From positions 1 through 64,000 of the forward strand of contig NZ_JAHBAY010000011.1 of the NCBI RefSeq assembly GCF_018499875.1: a stretch of 64,000 nucleotides of DNA, written 5' to 3'. Within the stretch, counting starts at the first letter, position 1; each line of letters starts with the position of its first letter. Both the position numbers and the translations under genes were made by a program. The stretch is from Kineosporia corallincola. GTDB lineage: Bacteria > Actinomycetota > Actinomycetes > Actinomycetales > Kineosporiaceae. The notes beneath the pieces were generated by a model. That model saw nothing but the letters and a program-made list of their open reading frames with translations, did not search any database and was not told the origin of the DNA. Shown here in pieces: positions 28,284-37,457 of this stretch.

Positions 28284-29975
28284 TCACAGCTTTCCGGTCA
28301 CCGCCGCCTTGGCGTCGATGATGCCGTGGCCGTAGAAGCCGTTGTCCGACTTCGGGCCCTCGCAGGTGGCGTCCAGCTCCGTGGTGCCGCTGGAGCGGAT
28401 GATGGTGTAGTGGTACGTGCGGGGGTTCGGGCAGGCCGTCTCGGTGGCCGACTTCAGCACCTTGGCCTCGGTCTTGGCCGGGTCGAGACCCAGACCGCTC
28501 TTGTCCTTCTTGCCGTACTCACTCACCACGAGGGCAGCCACACCGGTGGCGTGCGGCGACGCCATCGACGTGCCCTGGAGGTACTGGTAGTAGCCGCAGA
28601 CCTTGCCCTTGCACGACTTCAGCACGGCCGTGGTGGTCGGCTCGCCGGCCTCGTCGATGTCGCCGTTGAGCTTCGCCAGCGCCTCCGGGTAGGCGGCCAG
28701 GATCATGCTCGCGTAGTTCAGCCGGTTGTCGGCGGAGTCGTAGGCGTCACCACCCGGTGCGGCGACGTCGGTCTCCTGCGTGCCGTAGTTGGAGTAGTAG
28801 GCCTTGCGCTTGCTCGGCCCGGTCGAGCTGACCGTCAGCACGCCCTTGCTCTCGGCCGGGACGTTGATGCAGGAGTTGTCGATCTGGCGGGTCTTCGCGG
28901 CGTCGGCCGGGTAGTCCGGCGAGGTGTCGTCGACCGTCGGGTTGTTCAGGTCGGTCGACTCGTTGCCCTCGGCCGAGACCGGCAGAACGCCCTTGTTGCG
29001 GGCATAGTTCAGGGCCCGCTGCGTGGCGGTGCGGATGATCTGCTGCTCGCGTTGTTCCGCGGCCGAGTCGGCCGGGTTGCTCACGCAGTTGAACAGCCAC
29101 GGGTCCACGTAGTAGCTCATGTTGACCACGTCGACGCCGATGTCGCCGGCGTAGGTCAGGGCGTCGAGGGTGGGCTCCAGGAAGAAGTAGCCCGAGTCCT
29201 GGCCGGCCCGGATGTTCACCAGCGTCACGTTCGGCGCCACACCGGCGATGCCGATGCCGTTGATCGGGGAACCGATGGTGCTGGCCACGTGCGTGCCGTG
29301 TCCGTCACCGTCCTCGTCGGCCGGGTCCTTGCAGTCCGCGTACTCGCACTCGCCGTCGATGTCGGGCATGTCGGTGACGAAGTTGCGCGACAGCTTGCTG
29401 CTGAAGTTCGGCGCGATGTCGGGGTGGCTGCCGTCGACGCCGGTGTCGATGATGCCGACCAGCACCTTCTTGCTGCCGGTCTGCTTGGCGTAGGAACCCT
29501 TGGCGGTGGCGTCGATCTGCTGCATGTCCCACTGGAGACCGGCCAGCGGCTCGGCGGACTTCGAGCCCTTCGAGGTCTTCGCGGCCGAGGCGGTCGCCTC
29601 ACGCAGCTTCTCCACCTGCGACTGGCTGGCCTGCTGCTCCTGCGGCGCCTGCCCGATCACCCGGTTGGCAGCCGCGCCGACCACCGACGTGTCGGCGTTC
29701 ACCGTGGTCTGGAAGGCGGCCTTGTTGCTGCGCGCCACCACGTAGCCGAGCGCGGTGTTCTCGGACACCACCGTGCCCCCGGCCTTCTCCACGGCCGTCC
29801 TGGCCGCCGAGACACCGGTGTTGGCGTCTTGCAGAACGATGTACTCGGTCGCGGTGCTGGTCGTGGCACTCTCGGCCGTGGCCACCGGGGCGGCCGAGGC
29901 CGGGGTGGAGGCCACGAGCGCGACGCCGGTCACGGCGGTCATCGCCGTCACCAGGCAGACGCCCAGTTTTCGCAT
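28284..29975 (-). CDS. Secreted S8 (subtilisin-like) serine protease
   Basis: 563-aa secreted protease. Signal peptide at residues 1-28 (cleavage near ASA-AP), then an inhibitor-I9-like propeptide (about 44-108, [21 protein letters not shown]). The catalytic triad is present: Asp177 in [13 protein letters not shown], His226 in [10 protein letters not shown], Ser470 in [12 protein letters not shown]. Several cysteines (in [24 protein letters not shown]) suggest disulfides in the mature enzyme. ATG 29975 with AAGGGA 8 nt upstream. Monocistronic, ended by the hairpin at 28231. Confidence 0.93.
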   Translation of the reverse strand: MRKLGVCLVTAMTAVTGVALVASTPASAAPVATAESATTSTATEYIVLQDANTGVSAARTAVEKAGGTVVSENTALGYVVARSNKAAFQTTVNADTSVVGAAANRVIGQAPQEQQASQSQVEKLREATASAAKTSKGSKSAEPLAGLQWDMQQIDATAKGSYAKQTGSKKVLVGIIDTGVDGSHPDIAPNFSSKLSRNFVTDMPDIDGECEYADCKDPADEDGDGHGTHVASTIGSPINGIGIAGVAPNVTLVNIRAGQDSGYFFLEPTLDALTYAGDIGVDVVNMSYYVDPWLFNCVSNPADSAAEQREQQIIRTATQRALNYARNKGVLPVSAEGNESTDLNNPTVDDTSPDYPADAAKTRQIDNSCINVPAESKGVLTVSSTGPSKRKAYYSNYGTQETDVAAPGGDAYDSADNRLNYASMILAAYPEALAKLNGDIDEAGEPTTTAVLKSCKGKVCGYYQYLQGTSMASPHATGVAALVVSEYGKKDKSGLGLDPAKTEAKVLKSATETACPNPRTYHYTIIRSSGTTELDATCEGPKSDNGFYGHGIIDAKAAVTGKL

Positions 29976-30593
29976 CGGTTCGGTCCCTTCGTCGCGGATA
30001 CGCGGGGTGGAACTCCTTGCGGAATGCTGCGGTCGGGCAGTTCACATACCGGATGACTTATACATGTTCTTTCGTCCGGAATAAACGAAACCGGAGATTT
30101 TTCTGTTCGGGGACGGCGGAGTGCCCGCATCGTCGGCCGACGGTCCGCCCGGCCGGTTCGGGGAGCTTGACAAAACCGGCACGGCGCAGCCGTTTTCATA
30201 GGAGGCGCACAGCACTCACCCGCGGTCAAGAGGGCGGTGGGATCCGGTCGGGTGACGCGTTTCGCATGCCCGGAACGGGCAGTGATGATTCGGCGTCGGC
30301 GAATCGACTTCGATTGTGCTGAAACCGTAATGCGAAGATGTCACCGCTCGGTCACATCTGGTCAGATCGTGCCGGGGAGGTATCACGGGCCCCCGGGAGA
30401 GTTCTCTTTCTCAGGTGTCGCGGATCGCTCCCGTGGTGTGACCAACGACCGGATCGTGACTACGGAGAGTTGTTTTACCCGGAAATCTGGGCGCTGATTC
30501 CGTACATACGGCTAGCGTGATGCACAGGTAGTCGCCAGGTCCGGTTAGGCTGACGACCGATGGCGAACAGCCGGTCCAGGGGGAGCGGCATCA
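29976..30593. other. Divergent intergenic region between subtilisin and SigE-like genes
   Basis: 618 bp with no supported gene, the longest gap in the window, and richer in A/T than the coding DNA. Features: a perfect TTGACA at 30167-30172 on the plus strand without a matching -10; a small palindrome CCGTACATACGG at 30500-30511 followed by TAGCGT (30513-30518), a possible -10 for the sigma-factor gene; and AT-rich sequence near 30050-30100 that may hold the subtilisin promoter. A long leader or small RNA cannot be excluded. Confidence 0.4.
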
Positions 30594-31208
30594 GTGGAAC
30601 CGGCGAGATCTGCGAGGGGAACAGTGGTGGTGCAGCTGCCTGTCGATGCGTCGGCAGATGATGCGCGCCGGTCCGTCTCCGCGCAGGAGATCGGTGAGAC
30701 GGCGCCAGGACCGCTGGTGTTCGAGGAGTTCGTGGCCTCACGCGGCCCGGCCCTCGTGCGCCTGGCCCGGGGTCTGCTGCGTGACCCCTACCTGGCGGAA
30801 GACGTGGTGCAAGACGTGCTTGGCCGGGCCCTCGTCCAGTGGGGCCGGGTCAGCGCCGCGCAGGACGTCGACGCCTACGTACGCCGCATGGTGGTCAACG
30901 CCTGCACCTCGTGGTTCCGCCGGGCCGCCCGGCGGGAGCGGGCGACCGACTCGGTGCTGGTGCTCGACATGCCCTCGGCCGACGGCGCGGAGAACCGGGC
31001 CGACCGCGACCAGCTGATCGCCCTGCTGCGCCGGCTGCCGGCCAAGCAGCGCGCGGTGCTGGTGCTGCGTCACTACGAGGGCCTGCCCGACAGCGAGATC
31101 GCCGTGATCATGAAGTGCTCCGAGGTCACGGTGCGCAGCAACGCGCACCGCGGCCTGGCGAAGCTGCGCGACATGCTGAACCAGGAGCGTTACGCCTCCA
31201 CGGCGTAG
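30594..31208 (+). CDS. SigE-family ECF-type RNA polymerase sigma factor
   Basis: 204-aa extracytoplasmic-function sigma factor. Region 2: FEEFVASRGPALVRLARGLLRDPYLAEDVVQDVLGRAL; region 4: LRRLPAKQRAVLVLRHYEGLPDSEIAVIMKCSEVTVRSNAHRGLAKLRDML. This is the SASP/SigE pattern common and highly duplicated in actinobacteria, often without a neighbouring anti-sigma gene, as here. GTG 30594 follows GGGAG by 8 nt; a later GTG cluster near 30624 is possible and would remove a non-conserved segment. Its 3' end overlaps the convergent DUF952 gene by 19 bp. Confidence 0.88.
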   Translation: MEPARSARGTVVVQLPVDASADDARRSVSAQEIGETAPGPLVFEEFVASRGPALVRLARGLLRDPYLAEDVVQDVLGRALVQWGRVSAAQDVDAYVRRMVVNACTSWFRRAARRERATDSVLVLDMPSADGAENRADRDQLIALLRRLPAKQRAVLVLRHYEGLPDSEIAVIMKCSEVTVRSNAHRGLAKLRDMLNQERYASTA

Positions 31209-31561
31209 CCGCTCACGTCCGGCAGCTCCGGGCCGGTGATCTCCAGCACGGCCACCACCGCGTCCACCGGGATCGGGCCGTAGAAGTGCGGGAAGGGCCG
31301 GTCCGAGCCGGGCACGTCGTCCCACCTCATCGTCGTCCCCCGTTCTGCGGCCAGCTGCTCGTCGACCACCAGCAACCGCAGGTCGTGCGGCGGCAGGTCG
31401 GAGTAGAAGAGCCGGTGGACGACGGGAGCCTGGTCACGCGCCGAGCAGTGGATGAACCCCTCCTCGGCCAGGGTGCGGCCCCTGGTCGACGTCTCGTAGC
31501 GGCCCCGTTCCAGGGCCTGGGCCCAGTCCTCGGCGAGGGCGATGTGCAGTACCCGGGTCAT
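31190..31561 (-). CDS. DUF952 family protein
   Basis: 123-aa cytoplasmic protein of the DUF952 family (VLHIALAEDWAQAL, then EGFIHCSARDQ, LRLLVVDEQLA, FPHFYGPIPVDAVVAV). The conserved GFIHCS and HFYGPI segments are present; biochemical role unknown. Start ATG 31561 overlaps the permease stop by 4 nt (ATGA on the minus strand), so the two are cotranscribed. Convergent overlap of 19 bp with the sigma-factor gene. Confidence 0.85.
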   Translation of the reverse strand: MTRVLHIALAEDWAQALERGRYETSTRGRTLAEEGFIHCSARDQAPVVHRLFYSDLPPHDLRLLVVDEQLAAERGTTMRWDDVPGSDRPFPHFYGPIPVDAVVAVLEITGPELPDVSGYAVEA

Positions 31562-32823
31562 GCGCGCTCCTGTCGGGGGATGACGACCTCCTGGATGATC
31601 AGCAGAATGGCGGCGGCGATCGGGATGGCGATGAGCGCGCCCAGCACACCCAGCAGCGCACCGCCCCCGAAGGCCGCGATCAGCGCCACCGCGCCGGGCA
31701 CCGCCACCGTGCGCGACATGATGCGCGGGGCGATCAGGTAGTTCTCCACCTGCTGGTAGATGATGTAGTACACGGCCACGATGACGGCGATCTGGACCGA
31801 CTGGAACAACCCCACGATCACCACCACGACCGCCCCGATCGTGGCGCCGACCAGCGGGATCAGCCCCAGGATGCCGACCAGGAAGGCCAGCACCGCGGCG
31901 TACGGAATGCCGAGCACCGTCATCATGACGAAGCTGCACACCGCGTTGATCGTGGCCACCGCCACCTGCCCGGCCACGTAACCGCCGATGCGCTTGATGA
32001 TCTCGTCGCCCAGCGCCCGCACCCGGTCGCGCCGGGAGCGGGGCACCAGCCGGTAGCCCGCCTCGGCGATGTTGTTCAGCGAGGCCAGGAAATACAGCGT
32101 CAGGATCAGCACGGTGAACGTGCTGGCCAGGCCGGACAGCACGGCCCGCCCGGCGCCCAGCACCCCGCCGAACACCTGCATCACGGTGTCGCCGTTGCTG
32201 GCCCGGTCACGGATCTGCTGGCTCAGGTTGTCGATCACGCCGTACTCGGCGTTCAGGTCGTTGATCCAGGGCGTCTTGGTCAGGTTGTCGATCTGGTCCG
32301 GCGCGGAGTCGATGAGTTCGGTGGCCTGGTCGACCATGTCCGGGATGATGATCGCGGCGAACCCGCCGAAGATGCCGATCACGCCGATGAACACGATGGC
32401 CACGGCACCCCCGCGCCGCACCCCGCGGCGTTGCAGGAACCGCACCACCGGATCCAGGCCGACCGCCAGGAACGCGGCGATGACGACCAGCGTGATGGTC
32501 TGCGACAGGTCGGCGACGATCCGCATCAGCTGGAAGGCCAGCAGCACGCCGATCGCGGCCATGAAACCGAAGTAGAACGGGTTGTTCCGGTTGATCGGCG
32601 GTCCCGGCCGGCCGAACTTCGGGTCGCCCTCGGTGCGCTTGCGGGCGTCCTCGTCGTTCTCCGGTTCGTGGTCCCGGGTCCGCAGCGCCGCACCGCTCTC
32701 GTTCTCCGGCTGCTCGGGCTCACCCGCCGGGTGCTCCGGGGTGGAGTCCTTGATCGGCGAGGGCTCGGCCGGCTGATCGGCCCCCAGCGTCGAGGTCTGT
32801 TCGGGGTCCGACTGCTGCGACAC
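31558..32823 (-). CDS. AI-2E family transporter
   Basis: 421-aa PerM/TqsA-type permease (AI-2E transporter family). About 95 N-terminal residues are polar, Glu/Pro-rich and disordered, then about eight membrane helices, with the characteristic extracellular segment between helices (MVDQATELIDSAPDQI) and the conserved GIPYAAVLAFLVGILGLIPLVGATIGA and YQQVENYLIAPRIM signatures. Substrate not predictable: family members export autoinducer-2, ions or other solutes. GTG 32823 is preferred, with GGAG 8 nt upstream; ATG 32859 or 32895 would add residues without a ribosome-binding site. Confidence 0.87.
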   Translation of the reverse strand: MSQQSDPEQTSTLGADQPAEPSPIKDSTPEHPAGEPEQPENESGAALRTRDHEPENDEDARKRTEGDPKFGRPGPPINRNNPFYFGFMAAIGVLLAFQLMRIVADLSQTITLVVIAAFLAVGLDPVVRFLQRRGVRRGGAVAIVFIGVIGIFGGFAAIIIPDMVDQATELIDSAPDQIDNLTKTPWINDLNAEYGVIDNLSQQIRDRASNGDTVMQVFGGVLGAGRAVLSGLASTFTVLILTLYFLASLNNIAEAGYRLVPRSRRDRVRALGDEIIKRIGGYVAGQVAVATINAVCSFVMMTVLGIPYAAVLAFLVGILGLIPLVGATIGAVVVVIVGLFQSVQIAVIVAVYYIIYQQVENYLIAPRIMSRTVAVPGAVALIAAFGGGALLGVLGALIAIPIAAAILLIIQEVVIPRQERA

Positions 32824-32917
32824 AGCAAGGGCTCCGTTCCGCCGGGGGTGACCGGGCATGATCAGAAAACGCGGGCGATGAGCATTCTGGCCCAATTCAC
32901 AGCCGCCCCAAACCGCA

Positions 32918-32954
32918 GCGAAGCCACCGGCCCTGGTGGGGACGATGGCTTCGC
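32918..32954 (-). terminator. Hairpin downstream of the coiled-coil protein gene
   Basis: GCGAAGCCA (32918-32926) pairs with TGGCTTCGC (32946-32954), and an inner CCACC/GGTGG pair can stack inside the loop. It lies 31 bp after the minus-strand stop at 32986. No clear U-tract. Confidence 0.5.
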
Positions 32955-32985
32955 CGTGGTGGTGCGGTGCGGGACGAGCTGAGGA

Positions 32986-34284
32986 TCAGCGCTTGGAACC
33001 GGCCGGGGCGGCGTCGGGAAGCACGATGGTGCGCTGCTCGCCGTCCTGACCGTCGCCGGACGGGTCGTCCTGCGGGTTGTGCGACGCGGCCTGTGCCACC
33101 TTGTCCAGCGAGCCCGCGTTCATCGGCATGCTGTTGCCCAGCAGCGCACGCAGCTGGTCGAGGTGGCCGGTGATGCTGTCGCGCTGGCGGATCAGCTCGT
33201 CCACCTGACGCTGGGCGGCCCGGCGGTTGCGGTCGGCCTCGCCCTTCGCCTCGGACAGCACCTTGTCGGCGTGCGCCCGGGCCTCGGCCATCACCTGGTC
33301 GGCGTTGCGACGGGCGTTGCCCACCAGCGTCTTGGCGTGCTCGTCGGCGTCGCGGCGCACGGCCTCGGCCTGGTTGACGGCCTTTCCGGCGCGGGTCTCC
33401 GCGGCGTTGGCGCGCTGCTCGGCCTCGGCCACCAGCTGGGTGGCCTGGGCCACGGCCTGCTCGTGCCGCTCGGCGTCGAGCCGCTCTGCCTCCTCCCGCC
33501 GGGCGGCGAGCTTGACCTCCAGGTCGGTGCTCATCTGCTCGGCGCGGTTACGGGCCTCTTCCAGCGCGGCGGCGGCGGAGGTCCGCATCTCCTCGGACTC
33601 GCGCTTGGCGGTGCTGCGCAGTTCCTCGGCGTCGCGCTTGGCGCTGATCCGGGCCTCGTCGGTCTCCCGCTTGGTGGCCGCCCGCAGCTCGGTGACCTCG
33701 CGCTCGGCGGTGGCGCGCAGCCGGGCCAGCTCGCGGTCGACGTTGGTGCGCTTCTCCGAGGTCTCGTGCTCGGTGACCGACTTCAGCTTGGACGCCTCGC
33801 GCTCGGCGACGGCCAGCATCTCGTCGGACTTGCGGGTGGCGGTGCCGACAATGTCTTCCGCCTCGGCCGTGGCGGTGCGGCGCATGTCAGCGGTCTCCCG
33901 CTGGGCGACGGCCGTGGTCTCGGCGGCCTCGTTCTGGGCGGCGGCACGGTGCTGCGCCGCTTCCACCCGGGCCTGGGCGACGGCCTCCTCGGCCTCCTTG
34001 GTGGCGGCCGCGATCACGTCGCTGGCCTGCTCCTCGGCCAGACGCAGCAGCTGCTCGATGCGCGAGCCCAGGCCGCTGTACGACGGGCGCTCCACCTCCC
34101 GCAGCTGGCGGTGCGCCTCGGCGACCTCGCCGGAGAGTTTCAGCGCTCGGGTGTCGAGTTCCTCGACGCGGGCTCTTGCGTCACGCAGGGAGGATTCCAG
34201 GGAGGCAATTCTTTCCTCCACCTGCGCGCGATCGAAACCACGCATGACGATCTGGAATCCATGGGGGCTCTGTTCGCCGGCCAC
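32986..34284 (-). CDS. DivIVA-like / Scy-FilP-type long coiled-coil protein
   Basis: 432-aa cytoplasmic protein. A short DivIVA-like N-terminus (FQIVMRGFDRAQVEERIASLESSL) is followed by an almost uninterrupted coiled coil (about residues 25-385) made of Ala/Glu/Arg-rich, roughly 11-residue repeats such as AEREASKLKSVTEHETSEKR, then an unstructured acidic tail. The pattern resembles Streptomyces Scy/FilP and other polar-growth scaffold proteins, sometimes annotated as 'cellulose-binding protein'. Probable role in cell-pole or cytoskeletal organisation (inference). GTG 34284 with GGGAGGA 7 nt upstream. Confidence 0.8.
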   Translation of the reverse strand: MAGEQSPHGFQIVMRGFDRAQVEERIASLESSLRDARARVEELDTRALKLSGEVAEAHRQLREVERPSYSGLGSRIEQLLRLAEEQASDVIAAATKEAEEAVAQARVEAAQHRAAAQNEAAETTAVAQRETADMRRTATAEAEDIVGTATRKSDEMLAVAEREASKLKSVTEHETSEKRTNVDRELARLRATAEREVTELRAATKRETDEARISAKRDAEELRSTAKRESEEMRTSAAAALEEARNRAEQMSTDLEVKLAARREEAERLDAERHEQAVAQATQLVAEAEQRANAAETRAGKAVNQAEAVRRDADEHAKTLVGNARRNADQVMAEARAHADKVLSEAKGEADRNRRAAQRQVDELIRQRDSITGHLDQLRALLGNSMPMNAGSLDKVAQAASHNPQDDPSGDGQDGEQRTIVLPDAAPAGSKR

Positions 34285-34719
34285 TTCTCAGTCCTCCCTG
34301 ACGGCCCGCCGCCCGGGCCTAGACGTTCCTGAACTCATGTGAGATTGCTTCACGATGCCGCTCGCGCTTCGTTGCCGCAGGACGCCGAGCCGCTCACCCG
34401 GTGTCAGGCAGGGTACTCCCACCGTGCCTTTGGGAAAGATGGTCATGGGCATCAGATGCAGCCGGTTCGGCGTGGTCGAGGGCGAGGTCCGCGAGGGCTG
34501 ATCCTACGGTGCGTTTCAAGGTCATCCACGGAAAGCGATTGTCAGGAAGGTTCCTGTAACCAGATCTTGACGCGCGGGTGCCGGCCGTTCGTCTTTGATT
34601 TCCCGGGCGGACCGAATTCCCGGGGCGGCCCCAGATCCGCTGTTCCGGGTTGTCGTCACCGGCTTCACCGGCAGGACAGTTCTGGTTCAGTGCCGGTTCA
34701 GCGCGATATCAACGCCTGA
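34285..34719. other. Intergenic region upstream of the coiled-coil protein gene
   Basis: 435 bp between two minus-strand genes. No gene, strong hairpin or consensus promoter was recognised. Base composition is less GC-rich than coding sequence; it should contain the promoter of the coiled-coil gene. Confidence 0.4.
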
Positions 34720-35169
34720 TCAGTGGCCGGACCTTGCCGGTTCCACGAGTTCCACCAGAACACCACCGGCGCTCTTCGGATGGATGAAGTTGACCCGGCT
34801 GTTCGCCGTCCCCCGTCTCGGTTCGTCGTACAGCAACCGGGCACCCCGGCCGCGCAGTGTCGCGCAGGCCGCGTCGATGTCGTCCACGCGGTAGGCCACC
34901 TGCTGGAGGCCGGGTCCGGAGCGGTCGAGGAACTTCGCGATCGGCGACGTGTCGTGCAGCGGGGCGAGCAGCTGAACGCGGGTGTCGCCGTCGCCGACGG
35001 CCATCATCACCTCGGCCACTCCCTGCTCCTCGTTGATCTCGCGGTGCGCCTCGCGCATCCCGAGAACGTCGCGGTAGTAGGCGATCGCCGCCTCCAGGTC
35101 GGGCACCGCCACACCCACGTGGTCGATCGCCGTGAACAACTGCGGGGGGACGCCGGTCACCTCGGACAT
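34720..35169 (-). CDS. mce: Methylmalonyl-CoA epimerase
   Basis: 149-aa VOC-fold metalloenzyme interconverting (R)- and (S)-methylmalonyl-CoA in propionyl-CoA metabolism. Metal ligands fall at the usual places: His17 in AIDHVGVAV, a Gln/His pair mid-protein (TRVQLLAP; HPKSAGGVLVEL) and the Glu in VLVELVEP. Next to the divergent thiolase as in the Rv1322A-fadA4 locus. Probably leaderless: TAGGCT on the minus strand ends 6 nt before the ATG. Confidence 0.93.
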   Translation of the reverse strand: MSEVTGVPPQLFTAIDHVGVAVPDLEAAIAYYRDVLGMREAHREINEEQGVAEVMMAVGDGDTRVQLLAPLHDTSPIAKFLDRSGPGLQQVAYRVDDIDAACATLRGRGARLLYDEPRRGTANSRVNFIHPKSAGGVLVELVEPARSGH

Positions 35170-35175
35170 GTCCCC

Positions 35176-35181
35176 AGCCTA
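35176..35181 (-). promoter_or_regulatory. -10 element for a leaderless mce transcript
   Basis: TAGGCT on the minus strand, 6 nt before the ATG at 35169. Confidence 0.5.
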
Positions 35182-35195
35182 GGCACGGGTCGCCG

Positions 35196-36017
35196 CTATG
35201 ACGCCTGGCACCGCGGGCACCAGTAGAGATTGCGCGCCACCATCTCCGCCGTGCGCACCGGTGTTCCGCAGACCCGGCAGGGCTCACCGGTGCGCCGGTA
35301 GACGTAGTGCGAGTCCTCCCGCCGCACCGTGGAGGCCGTGCGCCGGCCCCGCGGCCGGTCCTCCGGCCGGGTGGTGACGATCTTCCCGCTGCGCACCCCG
35401 GCCCGCATGAGCACCCGCAGGTCGGACCACATCGCCGTCCACTCCCGCGCGGTCAGGTCGCGGCCGGGCCGGAACGGGTCGACGCCGTGCCGGAACAGGA
35501 TCTCGGCGCGGTACACGTTACCGACGCCGGCCACCACCGACTGGTCCATCAGCAGCGCACCGACGCTCGTGCGGGAACGGCTGATCCGGGTCCAGGGCTC
35601 CTCGCCGTCCGTGCCCCTGCGCAACGGGTCGGCGCCGAGCCGGCTGATCACCCGCAGCCGGCCCTCCTCGTCGAGCAGTTCGCTGGCGGTGGCGCCGCGC
35701 AGGTCGGCCCAGCCCCGCTCGCTCTCCAACCGCAGGCGCAGCTGTCCCCACGGTGCGGCCGGAGTCCCCGTCCCGTGCAGGAACTTGCCGTACAGGCCGA
35801 GGTGCACGTGCAGCCAGACCGGTGGCCGGGCCCCGGCCGGGGCGGCGTGCACGAACAGGTGTTTGCCCCAGGCGTCGGTGCCGGTGACCGTGCCGCCGTC
35901 GAGCATCGCGACCCCGGCCGCGAACTTGTCCTGCACCGCGCTCGCGCGGACCACGGTGCCGGTGAACAGCTCGCCCAGGTCGCTGGCGAGCCGGTGGATG
36001 GTGTGGCCCTCAGGCAG
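35196..36017 (-). CDS. Fpg/Nei family DNA glycosylase starting at CTG
   Basis: 273-aa bifunctional DNA glycosylase/AP lyase for oxidised bases. Read from a CTG at 36017 the protein begins (M)PEGHTIHRLASDLGELFTGT, giving the family's catalytic Pro2 and Glu3; the H2TH region (SVVAGVGNVYRAEILF) and C-terminal zinc finger (CRVCGTPVRTAEMV...CPRC) follow. The first ATG/GTG/TTG in frame is GTG 35954, which would delete the catalytic N-terminus, and an in-frame stop lies at 36033-36035, so no upstream ATG/GTG is possible. GGAG sits 7 nt before the CTG, supporting it as start. Closest in pattern to actinobacterial Nei2. Confidence 0.88.
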   Translation of the reverse strand: MPEGHTIHRLASDLGELFTGTVVRASAVQDKFAAGVAMLDGGTVTGTDAWGKHLFVHAAPAGARPPVWLHVHLGLYGKFLHGTGTPAAPWGQLRLRLESERGWADLRGATASELLDEEGRLRVISRLGADPLRRGTDGEEPWTRISRSRTSVGALLMDQSVVAGVGNVYRAEILFRHGVDPFRPGRDLTAREWTAMWSDLRVLMRAGVRSGKIVTTRPEDRPRGRRTASTVRREDSHYVYRRTGEPCRVCGTPVRTAEMVARNLYWCPRCQAS

Positions 36018-36236
36018 TGTGGTCTCCGGTGCTCAGGTGCACTGCGGGTGCAGTAAATGGAAGCTGTTGCAGGTTTTTCAACTCGTCGGCGAGTACAGCA
36101 GATTCCTTCCCGTCCGGCGATCGCTGATGTGAGGCCCACCACCCGGAAGCGATGGAGTGCGGGACGGGGCGGGGTTACGTTGGGATCGCTCTCCGAGCCC
36201 AACCTGCCTGACCTGACTGACCTGAGCGAGGATGCC

Positions 36237-37457
36237 GTGACAGAACAGGTGCCAGAACCGGGCGGGCGCACGTCGTCCGTCATCGTCGCCGGGGCCCGCA
36301 CGCCGATGGGCAGACTGCTCGGCTCGCTGAAGGGGTTCTCCGCCCCCGAGCTGGGATCCGTCGCGATCCGGGGAGCGCTGGAGAAGGCGCACGTCGATCC
36401 GGGCGCGGTGGAGTACGTGATCATGGGGCAGGTGCTCCAGGCCGGGGTCGGCCAGGGGCCGGCCCGGATCGCCGCGGCCGGGGCCGGGATCCCGATGACC
36501 GTCCCGGCGATCACGGTCAACAAGCTGTGCCTGTCCGGCCTGAACGCCATCGCCACCGCCGACGCGCTGATCCGCGCGGGCGAGTTCGAGATCGTGGTGG
36601 CGGGTGGCATGGAATCCATGACCCGCGCCCCGCACCTGCTGCTCGGCAGCCGTGAGGGTTTCAAGTACGGCGACGTGGCGATGCGCGACCACATGGACTA
36701 CGACGGGCTGTACGACGCGTACACGAACCAGGCGATGGGCGCCCTGACCGAGGCCGCGAACGTGGACGACCGGGCGTTCAGCCGGCAGGAGATGGACGAG
36801 TTCGCGGTGGCCTCGCACGCCAAGGCCGCGCTGGCGCAGAAGAACGGCGTGTTCGACGAGGAGATCGTGCCGGTCCGGATCCCGCAGCGGAAGGGCGATC
36901 CGCTGGTGTTCGCCACCGACGAGGGGGTGCGGCCCGACACCTCGATGGAGCAGCTGGCCAGACTGCGCCCGGCGTTCCGGGAGGACGGCACGATCACCGC
37001 CGGATCGGCCTCACCGATCTCCGACGGCGCGGCGGCGGTGGTCGTGATGTCGAAGCGCAAGGCCCAGGAACTGGGTCTGGGCTGGATCGCCGAGATCGGG
37101 GCGCACGGGCAGGTGGCCGGGCCGGACTCCTCGCTCCAGTCGCAGCCGGCCAACGCCATCCGGGCCGCGCTCGGCAGGGCCGGGCTGGAGGTGTCCGACC
37201 TCGACCTGGTCGAGATCAACGAGGCGTTCGCGGCCGTCGGCCTGGCCTCCACCCGCGAGCTCGGCCTCGACCCGGCCCGTGTCAACGTGAACGGCGGGGC
37301 GATCGCCACCGGGCACCCGGTCGGGATGTCCGGGGCCCGGCTGGTGCTGCACCTGGCGCTCGAACTCGGCCGCCGGGGCGGGGGGACCGGTGTGGCCGCG
37401 CTCTGTGGAGGCGGCGGGCAGGGCGACGCGCTGATCCTGCGGGTGCCCCGCCCCTAG
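36237..37457 (+). CDS. Acetyl-CoA C-acetyltransferase (thiolase)
   Basis: 406-aa thiolase condensing or cleaving acyl-CoA units. Catalytic residues: Cys98 in [11 protein letters not shown] (acyl acceptor), His360 in [16 protein letters not shown], Cys390 in [13 protein letters not shown] motif also present. GTG 36237 is chosen because the protein then begins like known family members ([15 protein letters not shown] soon after); upstream in-frame starts extend into the divergent glycosylase promoter region. Stop codon overlaps that of the convergent gene (shared CTAG). Confidence 0.92.
   Translation: MTEQVPEPGGRTSSVIVAGARTPMGRLLGSLKGFSAPELGSVAIRGALEKAHVDPGAVEYVIMGQVLQAGVGQGPARIAAAGAGIPMTVPAITVNKLCLSGLNAIATADALIRAGEFEIVVAGGMESMTRAPHLLLGSREGFKYGDVAMRDHMDYDGLYDAYTNQAMGALTEAANVDDRAFSRQEMDEFAVASHAKAALAQKNGVFDEEIVPVRIPQRKGDPLVFATDEGVRPDTSMEQLARLRPAFREDGTITAGSASPISDGAAAVVVMSKRKAQELGLGWIAEIGAHGQVAGPDSSLQSQPANAIRAALGRAGLEVSDLDLVEINEAFAAVGLASTRELGLDPARVNVNGGAIATGHPVGMSGARLVLHLALELGRRGGGTGVAALCGGGGQGDALILRVPRP

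Noticed and set aside
30167-30172. Consensus TTGACA as a promoter
   Set aside because: No TANNNT at 16-19 nt downstream and no gene start nearby in that orientation.
35196-35954. Glycosylase starting at GTG 35954
   Set aside because: Would lack Pro2, Glu3 and the first 21 conserved residues, which are encoded immediately upstream in the same frame.
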